Positions 36,668-46,316 of a stretch of DNA of 64,000 nt are shown here, piece by piece. A program made the translations under genes and the position numbers. A model generated the notes under the pieces. The model worked only from the letters and a program-made list of their open reading frames with translations, ran no database searches and was not told where the DNA came from. Every line of letters begins with the position of its first letter. Position 1 is the first letter of the stretch. Where the stretch lies: NCBI GenBank assembly GCA_030812955.1, contig JAUSTR010000001.1:744001-808000 (forward strand), in the 5' to 3' direction. Source of the DNA: Bacillus alveayuensis. Lineage in GTDB: Bacteria > Bacillota > Bacilli > Bacillales > Aeribacillaceae.

Positions 36668-38044
36668 ATGGACCCACTTTCATTCATTCGCAGTGAGTCG
36701 TTTTTTCAAGGAAAACAAGTCAAATCTGATATTCCGAAATTCATGGATGGTGAGCTTATTACCGGGAAAATATTACGCCTTTTACCGAATGATACAGCTC
36801 TTTTGCAAATCGGACAAAGAACGTTAACAGCAAGGCTGGAAACGCCTGTTCATGCTTTAGGTGAATATTGGTTTCAAACAATTGTATCGACTCAAGGAAT
36901 AAAATTAAAAGTGTTGCCTAGGCAAGAAAAGGCCAATACAAGTTTGCTAGAGCAAATCATCTCTTTATATCGTTTGCCTCCAGGTAAACATACCGAAGCA
37001 CTTGTGCAAACGTTAATGAAGGAAAATATTCCGTTTACAAAAGAGCAGATCATTGAGGCCGCAACATGGTTTAATCACTATGTTCGAAATGTTCGATTGC
37101 CTGATTCTCTCGAAGCCGTACAACATTCAATCGTTTTAGCGATCAAGCGGAAATGGCCTTTGTCAGGTGGTGTTTTACGTACTTTATTGGCCATCTATCA
37201 AAACACTTCATTCAAAGAGGAGCTTAAGCAGCTGTTAAACGAATTACAATCTCGTCAGCAATTACAGCCTGCAGCATTACAATTAAAAAATGTGTTAATG
37301 AACTTATTAACAGAGCAAAACGCTCTAATTAAACATGACAGCACTGCTTTTAACCTTGAACAAGGAACTATAGGGTTTTCTTCACCAAGTGGAGAAAAAG
37401 GGGATCAGAGCTATTTAAGGATAACAGATAATATAATCACTTTTTTAAAACAAATTCCTTTAATGTTAGGTCTTCGATTTGAAAGGCTTTTCATTCATCG
37501 TGACATCCAGCAATTAAAAGAACTGAGTAAGTTTGCCCTAAAGCCGCTGCTGCTTGCTTCCTATCATGAAGTACAAGATTCCGTATTAAAAGAAAAAATC
37601 GGTGAAGTTCTTTTTCGTCTTCAGGCTCAAACGATCGCTGCCCACGAACAAGGGCTAGTCGGACAATATTTTTTTGAATGGCCGCTCCGAATGGATCATT
37701 ATTTAACAGATTTTTCACTGAATATTTACGGAAAAAAAAGAGAAGATGGTCAAATTGATCCAAAATATTGCCGAATTGTGTTCGATCTTCGATTACCGAA
37801 TTTAAAAGATACAATCGTCGATATTTGGATTCAAAATAAAGTAATGAAAGTAAATATTTATAATGATGCTTTAGCGGAAAAAAATATCAATCCCCACATC
37901 CAAATGTTAAAAGAACGACTCAATCAAGACGAGTATTATTTATCGAGTGTATCTGTAAAACCGTTCCAACAGCAAAAAATCATGCAAAATATTCAAGAAA
38001 TGATCGAACAAACATCTTACCAAAGGGTGGATCTTAAAATATGA
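36668..38044 (+). CDS. ylqG: YlqG-like protein of unknown function, FliK-like C-terminal region
   Basis: A 458-residue protein in the position of B. subtilis ylqG. No enzyme motif is visible. The C-terminal third (about residues 340–450: YFFEWPLRMDHYLTDFSLNI to SVSVKPF) has alternating beta strands and the pattern of the flagellar hook-length domain seen in FliK, while the N-terminal half is helical and glutamine/leucine-rich. AAAGGTG precedes ATG 36668. Its last four bases overlap ylqH, a FlhB-like fragment. FliK and FlhB are known partners in switching flagellar export, which suggests that this pair acts together, but its function is not established. Confidence 0.75.
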   Translation: MDPLSFIRSESFFQGKQVKSDIPKFMDGELITGKILRLLPNDTALLQIGQRTLTARLETPVHALGEYWFQTIVSTQGIKLKVLPRQEKANTSLLEQIISLYRLPPGKHTEALVQTLMKENIPFTKEQIIEAATWFNHYVRNVRLPDSLEAVQHSIVLAIKRKWPLSGGVLRTLLAIYQNTSFKEELKQLLNELQSRQQLQPAALQLKNVLMNLLTEQNALIKHDSTAFNLEQGTIGFSSPSGEKGDQSYLRITDNIITFLKQIPLMLGLRFERLFIHRDIQQLKELSKFALKPLLLASYHEVQDSVLKEKIGEVLFRLQAQTIAAHEQGLVGQYFFEWPLRMDHYLTDFSLNIYGKKREDGQIDPKYCRIVFDLRLPNLKDTIVDIWIQNKVMKVNIYNDALAEKNINPHIQMLKERLNQDEYYLSSVSVKPFQQQKIMQNIQEMIEQTSYQRVDLKI

Positions 38045-38316
38045 ATGAACAAAAGAAGAAAAAGGCAGTAGCATTAAAATATGATCAACAAAAAGATGAA
38101 GCCCCAATAGTAGCAGCAAAAGGAAGCGGAAGGATTGCAGAAGAAATCATACAATTAGCTGAAGAACACAAGATCCCGGTCCAAAAAGATGAAGCCCTTC
38201 TCGAATTACTTAGCGAAGTGGACGTGAATGAAAAAATTCCTGAGGAACTTTATAAAGTTGTCGCTGAATTGTTCGCTTTTATATATCGACTTGATCGTGA
38301 TGTCAAATCACCATAA
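38041..38316 (+). CDS. ylqH: YlqH, small protein resembling the cytoplasmic tail of FlhB
   Basis: A 91-residue protein that matches the FlhB cytoplasmic C-terminal domain: KKKKAVALKYDQQKDEAPIV, AKGSGRIAEEIIQLAEEHKI, then IPEELYKVVAELFAFIYRLD. It has no membrane helices and starts just after the position of the FlhB self-cleavage motif NPTH, which is missing. The orthologue in B. subtilis is an FlhB homologue of unknown role outside the flagellar operon. Start and ylqG stop overlap (ATGA), so the two are coupled. Why a free export-switch domain is kept is unclear. Confidence 0.85.
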   Translation: MNEQKKKKAVALKYDQQKDEAPIVAAKGSGRIAEEIIQLAEEHKIPVQKDEALLELLSEVDVNEKIPEELYKVVAELFAFIYRLDRDVKSP

Positions 38317-38379
38317 AAGGAATGAAATATTATTTTACAAAAATTCATCAAAAATGATGGCTGTTTTTTGGTAGAATGG

Positions 38380-38421
38380 TAGACAATATCCGAACTATTT
38401 TATAAAATGAAAGCGCAGTCT
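38380..38421 (+). promoter_or_regulatory. sucCD promoter with candidate CcpA site (cre)
   Basis: TAGACA (38380–38385), 17-base spacer, TAAAAT (38403–38408). ATGAAAGCGCAGTCT (38407–38421) fits the cre consensus WTGNAANCGNWNNCW at every defined position and covers the expected transcription start, a location that gives repression by CcpA. Confidence 0.5.
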
Positions 38422-38487
38422 ATTTTTTCTACCAACTTTTTGGTCAGAAAACTTTAATTTTTCGTACATATGATAGGAGGATGGGAT

Positions 38488-39648
38488 ATGAATATCCATG
38501 AGTACCAAGGAAAAGAAATCCTCAGAAAATATGGGGTAACGGTTCCAAATGGGAAGGTTGCTTTTACTGTAGATGAAGCTGTAGAAGCAGCAAAGGAACT
38601 CGGAACTGACGTGGTAGTTGTCAAAGCACAAATTCACGCTGGTGGGCGTGGAAAAGCTGGTGGAGTAAAAGTAGCTAAAAGCTTAGATGAAGTTCAAGAG
38701 TATGCGAGCGAGCTGTTAGGAAAAACTTTAGTTACACATCAAACTGGCCCAGAAGGCAAAGAAGTAAAACGTCTCCTTATTGAAGAAGGCTGCGACATTA
38801 AAAAAGAATATTATGTCGGTTTAGTATTAGATCGTGCCACATCACGCGTCGTGTTAATGGCGTCTGAAGAAGGCGGAACAGAAATCGAAGAGGTGGCAGC
38901 GAAGACACCTGAAAAGATCTTTAAAGAATATATTGACCCTGCTGTAGGATTACAAGTCTTCCAAGCACGTCGTATTGCCTTTAATATTAATATTCCAAAA
39001 GAACTAGTTGGACAAGCCGTTAAGTTTATGATGGGACTTTATAACGTTTTTGTAGAAAAAGATTGCTCTATTGCAGAAATCAATCCTCTTGTTGTGACAG
39101 GGGACGGTAAAGTTATGGCCCTTGATGCGAAATTAAATTTTGATGCAAACGCTTTATTCCGTCAAAAAGATATTCTAGAATATCGTGATTTAGATGAAGA
39201 AGATCCAAAAGAAATCGAAGCATCAAAATATGATTTAAGCTATATTGCTCTTGATGGCAACATCGGTTGTATGGTTAATGGTGCTGGTCTTGCCATGGCA
39301 ACAATGGACATCATTAAATACTACGGGGGAGAACCTGCCAACTTCTTAGATGTAGGCGGCGGTGCTACTGCTGAAAAAGTAACAGAAGCTTTTAAAATTA
39401 TTTTATCTGATGAAAACGTAAAAGGGATTTTTGTTAACATCTTTGGCGGAATCATGAAATGTGATGTGATTGCTCAAGGTGTTGTAGAAGCGACAAAACA
39501 AGTCGGATTACAAATTCCTCTCGTTGTTCGTTTAGAAGGAACAAATGTTGAATTAGGCAAGAAGATTTTAGAAGAATCTGGTCTGAACATTACTTCTGCA
39601 GAATCGATGGCAGACGGCGCACAAAAAATCGTTTCATTAGTAAAGTAA
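38488..39648 (+). CDS. sucC: Succinyl-CoA synthetase, beta subunit
   Basis: With SucD interconverts succinyl-CoA and succinate with substrate-level phosphorylation in the TCA cycle. The 386-residue protein begins [17 protein letters not shown] and has the ATP-grasp fold ([23 protein letters not shown]) and the C-terminal segments GGGATAEKV and [18 protein letters not shown] nine bases before 38488 decides the start; the open frame from 38470 is longer by six codons. sucD follows 18 bases downstream. Confidence 0.97.
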   Translation: MNIHEYQGKEILRKYGVTVPNGKVAFTVDEAVEAAKELGTDVVVVKAQIHAGGRGKAGGVKVAKSLDEVQEYASELLGKTLVTHQTGPEGKEVKRLLIEEGCDIKKEYYVGLVLDRATSRVVLMASEEGGTEIEEVAAKTPEKIFKEYIDPAVGLQVFQARRIAFNINIPKELVGQAVKFMMGLYNVFVEKDCSIAEINPLVVTGDGKVMALDAKLNFDANALFRQKDILEYRDLDEEDPKEIEASKYDLSYIALDGNIGCMVNGAGLAMATMDIIKYYGGEPANFLDVGGGATAEKVTEAFKIILSDENVKGIFVNIFGGIMKCDVIAQGVVEATKQVGLQIPLVVRLEGTNVELGKKILEESGLNITSAESMADGAQKIVSLVK

Positions 39649-39666
39649 GAAAGGCAGGGGACAAAC

Positions 39667-40569
39667 ATGAGTGTATTTATTAATAAAGATACAAAAGTAA
39701 TTGTTCAAGGAATTACTGGTTCAACAGCATTATTTCATACGAAACAAATGCTAGAGTACGGAACAAAAATTGTAGGCGGTACTTCACCTGGTAAAGGTGG
39801 TACAGAAGTGGAAGGGGTTCCTGTTTTTAATACAGTTGAAGATGCTGTAAAAGAAACAGGAGCTAACGCATCTGTCATTTATGTACCTGCACCATTTGCA
39901 GCTGATGCGATTATGGAAGCGGTCGATGCAGAGCTTGAAATTGTCATTTGTATTACTGAACATATTCCAGTTTTAGATATGGTGAAAGTGAAACGTTACA
40001 TGGAAGGAAAGAAAACACGTTTAATTGGTCCAAATTGTCCTGGTGTGATTACGCCTGGAGAATGTAAAATTGGCATTATGCCTGGATATATTCATACAAA
40101 GGGCCACGTCGGGGTTGTTTCACGTTCTGGAACGTTGACATATGAAGCGGTACATCAACTGTCAAATGCAGGAATTGGCCAATCAACAGCAGTTGGTATC
40201 GGTGGCGACCCTGTAAACGGAACAAACTTCATCGATGTATTAAAAGCCTTTAATGAAGACCCTGAAACGTATGCCGTTATGATGATTGGAGAAATTGGCG
40301 GTACAGCTGAAGAAGAAGCGGCATTATGGATTAAAGAAAATATGACGAAGCCTGTAGTTGGCTTTATCGGCGGTCAAACTGCACCTCCAGGAAAACGGAT
40401 GGGGCATGCTGGCGCAATTATTTCAGGTGGGAAAGGTACAGCTAGTGAAAAAATTAAAACAATGAATGAATGTGGAATTAAAGTGGCAGAAACACCAGCT
40501 GTCATGGGTGAAACGTTAATTTCTGTTTTAAAAGAAAAAGGACTATATGAGAAATGTAAAACTCATTAA
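39667..40569 (+). CDS. sucD: Succinyl-CoA synthetase, alpha subunit
   Basis: Partner of SucC in the TCA cycle; binds CoA and carries the phosphorylated histidine. The 300-residue protein has the CoA-binding segment [25 protein letters not shown], and the active-site His247 in [16 protein letters not shown]. Length is normal. AAAGGCAGGGG precedes the ATG. A strong hairpin without a T-run lies directly after its stop. Confidence 0.97.
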   Translation: MSVFINKDTKVIVQGITGSTALFHTKQMLEYGTKIVGGTSPGKGGTEVEGVPVFNTVEDAVKETGANASVIYVPAPFAADAIMEAVDAELEIVICITEHIPVLDMVKVKRYMEGKKTRLIGPNCPGVITPGECKIGIMPGYIHTKGHVGVVSRSGTLTYEAVHQLSNAGIGQSTAVGIGGDPVNGTNFIDVLKAFNEDPETYAVMMIGEIGGTAEEEAALWIKENMTKPVVGFIGGQTAPPGKRMGHAGAIISGGKGTASEKIKTMNECGIKVAETPAVMGETLISVLKEKGLYEKCKTH

Positions 40570-40578
40570 AATATATAG

Positions 40579-40606
40579 GAGGAATAGCCTGTTCGGGCTA
40601 TTCCTC
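40579..40606 (+). terminator. Strong hairpin after sucD, terminator without T-run
   Basis: Perfect 11-bp stem GAGGAATAGCC / GGCTATTCCTC (40579–40589 with 40596–40606), six-base loop, followed by GCAGTGTG rather than T. AGGAGG lies in its left foot. It could be a stabilising 3' hairpin or a weak terminator. Confidence 0.5.
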
Positions 40607-40708
40607 GCAGTGTGTAGACAAATCTATATGAAAGGAATTTTTCAGACATGGGAGTGAATAGCCATAAACACTCGAGAACGATTAATTCAACTCGCTTTTT
40701 GTCAGAAG

Positions 40709-41548
40709 ATGGCGAATCGAAAAATATTACACCTTCTTCAGCTGGACCCTACTTTACAATGCTTATCACATATTTCTTCACACGAACTTCATCGTTTAAT
40801 TCACATTCCACTTCCACTCGCCTCTACTATACTTCAACAAATTCAACGAATGAATGTCCCGAGATTGATAGAAGATTATGCAAAGCGAAATATTCGCCTC
40901 ATTACGATTTTAGATCCATTATATCCATCATATTTAAAGCATATTTCAAATGCACCAGCCGTATTGTTTTGTAAGGGGAATGTAAGTCTTTTGCAGCATA
41001 AACGTAATATTAGTGTTGTAGGAGCAAGAAAGGCAACAGAATATGGAATAAAGCTCGTTTCTTCGTTCATTCGACCTCTTGTTCGAGAAAAATGGCTAAT
41101 TGTGAGCGGGCTTGCAAAAGGAATTGATTCGCTTGCACATAAAGCAGCTATTGAGGAAAACGGGAAAACGATTGCTGTGATAGCAGGTGGATTTAATCAT
41201 ATTTATCCAAAAGAGCATCAGCAGCTTTCCGATATCATATCCAAACAACATTTATTAATTTCTATCTATCCTCCAGAAAGAAGGCCGGAAAAGTGGATGT
41301 TTCCTGAACGAAATCAAATCATTAGTGGATTAAGCTTAGGGACTTTTGTTGTACAAGCTGCTAAGAAAAGTGGATCACTCATTACCGCACAGTTTGCTTT
41401 AGAGGAAGGAAGAGAAGTATTTACAGTACCAGCTTCTATATTTGCTGAGGAGTTTGCTGGGAATATTAATCTCATCCGTGACGGTGCAACGATTATTTCG
41501 TCCTATAAAGACATCGTAAACGGTCTTTTACCGATGATGGAGGATTGA
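40709..41548 (+). CDS. dprA: DNA-processing protein DprA (Smf)
   Basis: Loads RecA on incoming single-stranded DNA during natural transformation. The Rossmann-like core shows NISVVGARKATEYG, VSGLAKGIDSLAHKAAIE, NQIISGLSLGTFVV and GSLITAQFALEEGREVF. Counted from the first canonical start (ATG 40709) the protein has 279 residues. The same frame continues upstream 17 codons with protein-like sequence to the TGA at 40655, but contains no ATG, GTG or TTG; an ATA at 40664 stands seven bases after GGGAGTG and lines up with the expected N terminus (I-NTRERLIQLAF). So either a rare ATA start is used or the gene has lost its start and is shortened. Confidence 0.88.
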   Translation: MANRKILHLLQLDPTLQCLSHISSHELHRLIHIPLPLASTILQQIQRMNVPRLIEDYAKRNIRLITILDPLYPSYLKHISNAPAVLFCKGNVSLLQHKRNISVVGARKATEYGIKLVSSFIRPLVREKWLIVSGLAKGIDSLAHKAAIEENGKTIAVIAGGFNHIYPKEHQQLSDIISKQHLLISIYPPERRPEKWMFPERNQIISGLSLGTFVVQAAKKSGSLITAQFALEEGREVFTVPASIFAEEFAGNINLIRDGATIISSYKDIVNGLLPMMED

Positions 41549-41575
41549 CATGTTGATATAGAAGAAGGTTAAAAT
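41545..41575 (+). promoter_or_regulatory. Candidate promoter overlapping the dprA stop
   Basis: TTGACA (41545–41550) overlaps the dprA stop codon; TTAAAA or TAAAAT lies 18–19 bases downstream. It would give a topA leader of more than 270 bases. Between this site and 41690 I see only A+T-rich sequence. Confidence 0.3.
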
Positions 41576-41691
41576 GGTAAACGAAGGAAATATATTCAAT
41601 GCATCGTGTATCAAATAAAAAAATAAAGGAATTTTTCTTTTTCTATCGAAGCAACAATAGGTAAACATTTTCAAAAAATTTCACATCTTGT

Positions 41692-41721
41692 TTGACAAAG
41701 TAAAGAAGAATATTTAATAAT
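41692..41721 (+). promoter_or_regulatory. Probable topA promoter
   Basis: TTGACA (41692–41697), 17-base spacer, TAATAA (41715–41720). A small hairpin AATCTTG / CAAGATT follows in the leader at about 41742–41764. topA begins 130 bases downstream. Confidence 0.6.
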
Positions 41722-41849
41722 AGTGGAGATTTCTTTTCTAAAATCTTGTTTTGAAGGCAAGATTGATATAAACTTTTCCATGCGTTTAATGCATTTTTAT
41801 TATTCAGATGAATACAGAGAGAGAATACCTCTTAAGGAGGAAATAATGA

Positions 41850-43925
41850 ATGCCGGACTATTTAGTCATTGTAGAATCACCTGCAAAAGCAAAAACAATT
41901 GAACGCTATTTAGGAAAAAAGTATAAAGTGAAGGCTTCTATGGGGCATGTTCGTGATTTGCCGAAAAGCCAAATGGGGGTTGATGTAAAGCAAAATTATA
42001 AGCCAAAATATATCACCATCCGCGGAAAGGGTTCTGTATTAAAAGAATTGAAAAGCGCTGCAAAAAAAGCTAAAAAAGTTTTTCTTGCTGCCGACCCAGA
42101 TCGCGAAGGTGAAGCGATTGCTTGGCATTTAGCCCATAGTTTAGATATCGATATTCATTCAAATTGTCGTGTCGTTTTCAACGAAATCACTAGAGATGCC
42201 ATCAAAGAATCATTTAAACATCCGAGAGCCATCAATATGGATTTAGTTGATGCTCAGCAAGCTCGTCGCATTCTTGATCGGCTAGTTGGATATAACATCA
42301 GTCCTTTATTGTGGAAAAAAGTAAAGAAAGGATTAAGTGCTGGTCGTGTGCAATCTGTTGCAGTAAGATTGATCATTGATCGTGAAAATGAAATTAAACA
42401 TTTCACGCCAGAAGAGTATTGGACGATTGAGGCAGAATTTTTAAAAGGAAAAGAAGTCTTCGAAGCTTCTTTTTACGGAATGAACGGAAAGAAGCTTGAA
42501 TTAAAAACGGAAGAAGAAGTTAAAAATGTCTTAAATGAGATCAAAGGAAATACATTTACGGTTACGAAAGTGACGAAAAAGGAACGAAAGCGTAATCCTT
42601 CACCTCCTTTTACGACTTCTTCCTTGCAGCAGGAAGCTGCACGAAAATTAAATTTTCGTGCGAAAAAAACGATGATGATTGCCCAACAGCTATACGAAGG
42701 GATTGACCTTGGAAAGGAAGGGACTGTCGGTTTAATTACCTATATGAGAACAGACTCAACAAGAATATCAGATACAGCCAAGAAGGAAGCGGCAAACTAT
42801 ATTGAAGAACATTATGGTTCTCAATATACGGCAAGTCAGAAAAAACAGTCGAAAAATGCCAATAATGTTCAAGATGCCCATGAAGCAATTCGACCAACTT
42901 CCACCTATCGCGATCCAAACTCCTTAAAAGAGTTTTTAAGCCGAGATCAATTACGGTTATATAAGCTCATATGGGAACGTTTTATTGCAAGTCAAATGAC
43001 TCCTGCTGTTCTCGATACAATGAGTGTTGATTTGGAAAACAACGGTTTGATTTTCCGAGCAAACGGTTCGAAAATTAAATTTCCAGGCTTTATGAAAGTA
43101 TATGTAGAAGGACAAGATGATCAAGTACAGGAAAAAAACCGACTTCTTCCCGATTTATCAGAGGGTGATGAAGTGCTGACGAAAGATATATCACCTGAAC
43201 AGCATTTCACCCAGCCGCCTCCTCGATATACAGAGGCACGACTCGTCAAAACGTTAGAAGAATTAGGAATTGGTAGACCATCTACCTATGCGCCGACATT
43301 AGATACGATCCAAAAGCGTGGCTATGTAGCTCTTGAAAACAAACGATTCGTTCCAACTGAACTTGGGATGATTGTCCATGAATTAATGATGGATTACTTT
43401 CCTGAAATATTAGATGTAGAATTTACAGCTAAAATGGAACACGATTTAGACGAAATAGAAGATGGAAAGGTTAATTGGGTGAAAATCATTGATGATTTTT
43501 ATCAAGAATTTGTGAAAAGATTAGAAAAAGCTGAAAATGAAATGGAAAAAGTGGAAATAAAAGATGAATATGCCGGAATAGATTGTGATGTGTGTGGTAG
43601 CCCGATGGTTTATAAAATGGGCCGCTTTGGAAAATTTATGGCTTGTTCTAACTTTCCGGAATGTCGTAACACAAAGCCAATCGTAAAAGAAATTGGCGTT
43701 ACGTGCCCAAAATGTCAAAAGGGCAATATCGTAGAGCGTAAAACAAAGAAACGCCGTGTCTTTTACGGATGTGATCGTTATCCTGACTGTGATTTTATTT
43801 CTTGGGATAAACCTATCGCCAGAAAATGCCCGAAATGCGATGGATTGCTTATTGAAAAACGTTTAAAGAAAGGCATGCAAGTACAGTGCATTCAATGTAA
43901 TTATAAAGAAGAGCCTCAACAGTGA
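41850..43925 (+). CDS. topA: DNA topoisomerase I
   Basis: Type IA topoisomerase that relaxes negative supercoils. The 691-residue protein begins [20 protein letters not shown] (Toprim domain, with [13 protein letters not shown]), has the catalytic Tyr298 in [43 protein letters not shown], and ends in three zinc-ribbon units (CDVCG…CSNFPEC, CPKCQKG…CDRYPDC, CPKCDG…CIQC). Length equals B. subtilis TopA. AAGGAGGAAATAATGA precedes the ATG. trmFO follows 84 bases later after a hairpin. Confidence 0.97.
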   Translation: MPDYLVIVESPAKAKTIERYLGKKYKVKASMGHVRDLPKSQMGVDVKQNYKPKYITIRGKGSVLKELKSAAKKAKKVFLAADPDREGEAIAWHLAHSLDIDIHSNCRVVFNEITRDAIKESFKHPRAINMDLVDAQQARRILDRLVGYNISPLLWKKVKKGLSAGRVQSVAVRLIIDRENEIKHFTPEEYWTIEAEFLKGKEVFEASFYGMNGKKLELKTEEEVKNVLNEIKGNTFTVTKVTKKERKRNPSPPFTTSSLQQEAARKLNFRAKKTMMIAQQLYEGIDLGKEGTVGLITYMRTDSTRISDTAKKEAANYIEEHYGSQYTASQKKQSKNANNVQDAHEAIRPTSTYRDPNSLKEFLSRDQLRLYKLIWERFIASQMTPAVLDTMSVDLENNGLIFRANGSKIKFPGFMKVYVEGQDDQVQEKNRLLPDLSEGDEVLTKDISPEQHFTQPPPRYTEARLVKTLEELGIGRPSTYAPTLDTIQKRGYVALENKRFVPTELGMIVHELMMDYFPEILDVEFTAKMEHDLDEIEDGKVNWVKIIDDFYQEFVKRLEKAENEMEKVEIKDEYAGIDCDVCGSPMVYKMGRFGKFMACSNFPECRNTKPIVKEIGVTCPKCQKGNIVERKTKKRRVFYGCDRYPDCDFISWDKPIARKCPKCDGLLIEKRLKKGMQVQCIQCNYKEEPQQ

Positions 43926-43928
43926 TCC

Positions 43929-43960
43929 GGTGAGCGTTCCTTTTTCGCTCACCTTCTTTA
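43929..43960 (+). terminator. Probable terminator after topA
   Basis: Perfect 8-bp stem GGTGAGCG / CGCTCACC (43929–43936 with 43946–43953), nine-base loop, then TTCTTTACGTT, a weak T-tract. Confidence 0.6.
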
Positions 43961-44009
43961 CGTTTACTCTTAACAAACGTTACAATGATTCAGAAATGGA
44001 GGAGCGTTT

Positions 44010-45317
44010 ATGACAGAACAAATCGTAAAAGTTATTGGTGCTGGGCTTGCTGGCAGTGAAGCCGCTTGGCAATTAGCTAAACGTGGAATACGTGTTTATT
44101 TATATGAGATGCGACCGATCAAACAAACTCCTGCACACCATACGGACAAATTCGCTGAACTTGTATGTAGCAATTCGCTGCGTGCTAATGCACTTACAAA
44201 TGCGGTTGGAGTGTTAAAAGAAGAAATGCGTATGCTTGATTCGGTCATCATTTCTTCCGCAGATGATTGCTCGGTTCCTGCAGGTGGAGCATTAGCCGTT
44301 GACCGACATGAGTTTGCCCAAAAAGTTACTGAACGGGTAAAAGGACATCCGAATGTAACGGTCATAAACGAGGAAATCACCGAAATACCTGAAGGACCAA
44401 CGATTATTGCGACAGGCCCATTAACTTCTGAAGCCTTGTCAAATCGTTTGCGTGAATTAACTGGTGAAGAATATTTATACTTTTATGATGCAGCAGCACC
44501 TATTATTGAAAAAGATAGCATTAATATGGATAAAGTTTATTTAAAATCTAGATATGATAAAGGAGAGGCGGCGTATTTAAACTGCCCTATGACTGAAGAA
44601 GAATTTAATGAGTTTTATGAAGCGTTAATCCATGCTGAAACTGTACCGCTTAAAGAATTTGAAAAGGAAATCTTTTTTGAAGGGTGCATGCCTATTGAAG
44701 TCATGGCGAAGCGAGGCAAAAAAACATTGCTTTTTGGGCCGTTAAAGCCTGTAGGTTTAGAACATCCGAAAACAGGAAAACGCCCATATGCTGTTGTCCA
44801 ATTGCGACAGGATGACGCAGCAGGAACACTTTACAATATTGTTGGTTTTCAAACTCATTTAAAATGGGGTCCGCAAAAAGAAATTATCCGGATGATTCCA
44901 GGATTGGAAAATGCTGAAATTGTTCGATATGGCGTTATGCATCGCAATACGTATATCAATTCGCCGAAATTATTGAAGCCAACGTACCAATATAGAGGAA
45001 GAAAGGATTTATTTTTTGCTGGTCAAATGACGGGTGTGGAAGGTTATGTAGAATCAGCCGCTTCCGGACTAATCGCCGGGATTAATGCTGCTCATCTCGT
45101 ATTAGGAAAAGAACTTGTCATTTTTCCAAAAGAATCCGCAATGGGCAGTATGGCGAATTATATTACGACGGCAAATCCGGAAAATTTCCAGCCGATGAAT
45201 GCTAATTTTGGTTTGTTTAATGAACTTCCAGTAAGAATAAAAAACAAACAAGAACGTAATGAAGCATATGCAAAACGGGCTTTGGAAACAATTCAAAAAA
45301 TTGTGAATAAATTATAA
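44010..45317 (+). CDS. trmFO: Folate-dependent tRNA (uracil-54-C5)-methyltransferase TrmFO
   Basis: Makes m5U54 in the T-loop of tRNA using methylenetetrahydrofolate and FADH2 instead of SAM. The 435-residue flavoprotein begins with the FAD-binding motif [19 protein letters not shown] and carries [34 protein letters not shown] and the C-terminal [20 protein letters not shown], all diagnostic of TrmFO (Gid). Length equals the B. subtilis enzyme. GGAGGAGCG precedes the ATG. It lies between topA and xerC(codV), the usual Bacillus order. Confidence 0.96.
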   Translation: MTEQIVKVIGAGLAGSEAAWQLAKRGIRVYLYEMRPIKQTPAHHTDKFAELVCSNSLRANALTNAVGVLKEEMRMLDSVIISSADDCSVPAGGALAVDRHEFAQKVTERVKGHPNVTVINEEITEIPEGPTIIATGPLTSEALSNRLRELTGEEYLYFYDAAAPIIEKDSINMDKVYLKSRYDKGEAAYLNCPMTEEEFNEFYEALIHAETVPLKEFEKEIFFEGCMPIEVMAKRGKKTLLFGPLKPVGLEHPKTGKRPYAVVQLRQDDAAGTLYNIVGFQTHLKWGPQKEIIRMIPGLENAEIVRYGVMHRNTYINSPKLLKPTYQYRGRKDLFFAGQMTGVEGYVESAASGLIAGINAAHLVLGKELVIFPKESAMGSMANYITTANPENFQPMNANFGLFNELPVRIKNKQERNEAYAKRALETIQKIVNKL

Positions 45318-45325
45318 AAAATTCA

Positions 45326-45369
45326 TTGCAAGGGCTTATAGAAATATGGTAACATTTAAAAGCCCTTGC
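45326..45369 (+). promoter_or_regulatory. xerC–hslVU–codY promoter framed by an inverted repeat
   Basis: TTGCAA (45326–45331), 18-base spacer ending TGG, TAACAT (45350–45355). A perfect 10-bp inverted repeat, GCAAGGGCTT (45328–45337) and AAGCCCTTGC (45360–45369), overlaps the -35 on one side and the likely start on the other, directly before the AGGTG ribosome-binding site. It could be an operator, or the terminator of trmFO reading into a hairpin. Confidence 0.5.
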
Positions 45370-45381
45370 GAGGTGTTAAAT

Positions 45382-46293
45382 ATGAATGAAAATGTTAAGA
45401 AATATTTAAATTTATTCGTGGAATATTTACAAATAGAGAAAAATTATTCACAATATACAATTGTGAATTATGTTCATGATATCGAAGACTTTTTCTCTTT
45501 CATGAAAGCGGAGGGAGTCGATCAGGTTCAAGACGTCACCTATTCTGATATTCGAATATATTTAACCGAGCTACATACGAAGAATTTTTCTAGAAAATCG
45601 ATTTCACGAAAAATATCTAGTTTAAGAAGTTTTTATAAGCTTTTATTAAGGGAAAAAGTTGTAAAAGAAAATCCGTTTACTCTCGTTACTTTGCCGAAAA
45701 AGGAGCTGAAAATTCCACGAGTATTATTTTCCGAAGAAATTGAAAAATTGTTTTCAATTTCAAATGTGAATGAGCCTCTCGGACAGCGGGATCAAGCCCT
45801 GCTTGAAATTCTATATGCTACAGGTATACGAGTGGCAGAATGCTGTCAAATTCAAGTTTCAGACTTAGATTTAACCGTTTCGACCGTTTTAGTTCACGGA
45901 AAAGGAAAAAAACAACGTTATGTACCTTTTGGAAGCTATGCTCAAGATGCATTAGAAAGATATTTACAAGACGGCCGTCAAAAACTGATGGAAAAACTTT
46001 CGCCTTCTGAAAACCATTCATATGTTTTTGTCAACAGAAGGGGAAAGCCTTTAACACCGAGAGGAGTTCGCTATATATTCGATCAATTGCTCAAACGGAC
46101 AGCTATGACGATACGTATTAGCCCCCATACATTTCGGCATACGTTTGCGACCCATATGATAAATGAAGGTGCCGATATGAGGAGTGTGCAAGAGCTGCTC
46201 GGTCATGCTCACCTTTCTAGCACACAGGTGTATACACATGTTACAAAAGAGCATTTGCGTAAAATTTATTTGTCCCACCATCCACGGGCTTAG
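45382..46293 (+). CDS. xerC: Tyrosine recombinase XerC (CodV)
   Basis: With XerD resolves chromosome dimers at dif. The 303-residue protein has an N-terminal SAM-like core-binding domain (about residues 1–95) and the catalytic domain with Arg150 (TGIRVAE), Lys near 175 (HGKGKKQR), His249–Arg252 (HTFRH), His275 (LGHAHLSST) and nucleophile Tyr284 (VYTHV). All catalytic residues are present. AGGTG precedes ATG 45382; a longer frame from 45346 would include the promoter. First gene of the B. subtilis-type codV–clpQ–clpY–codY operon. Confidence 0.95.
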   Translation: MNENVKKYLNLFVEYLQIEKNYSQYTIVNYVHDIEDFFSFMKAEGVDQVQDVTYSDIRIYLTELHTKNFSRKSISRKISSLRSFYKLLLREKVVKENPFTLVTLPKKELKIPRVLFSEEIEKLFSISNVNEPLGQRDQALLEILYATGIRVAECCQIQVSDLDLTVSTVLVHGKGKKQRYVPFGSYAQDALERYLQDGRQKLMEKLSPSENHSYVFVNRRGKPLTPRGVRYIFDQLLKRTAMTIRISPHTFRHTFATHMINEGADMRSVQELLGHAHLSSTQVYTHVTKEHLRKIYLSHHPRA

Positions 46294-46316
46294 GGACGAA
46301 ATTAGGGAGGTCCATG

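Noticed and set aside
40648..40974. Open frame of 108 codons in another frame over the start of dprA
   Set aside because: Its ATG follows AAAGGA, but the product has no family resemblance and overlaps the conserved DprA frame; it is a shadow of dprA.
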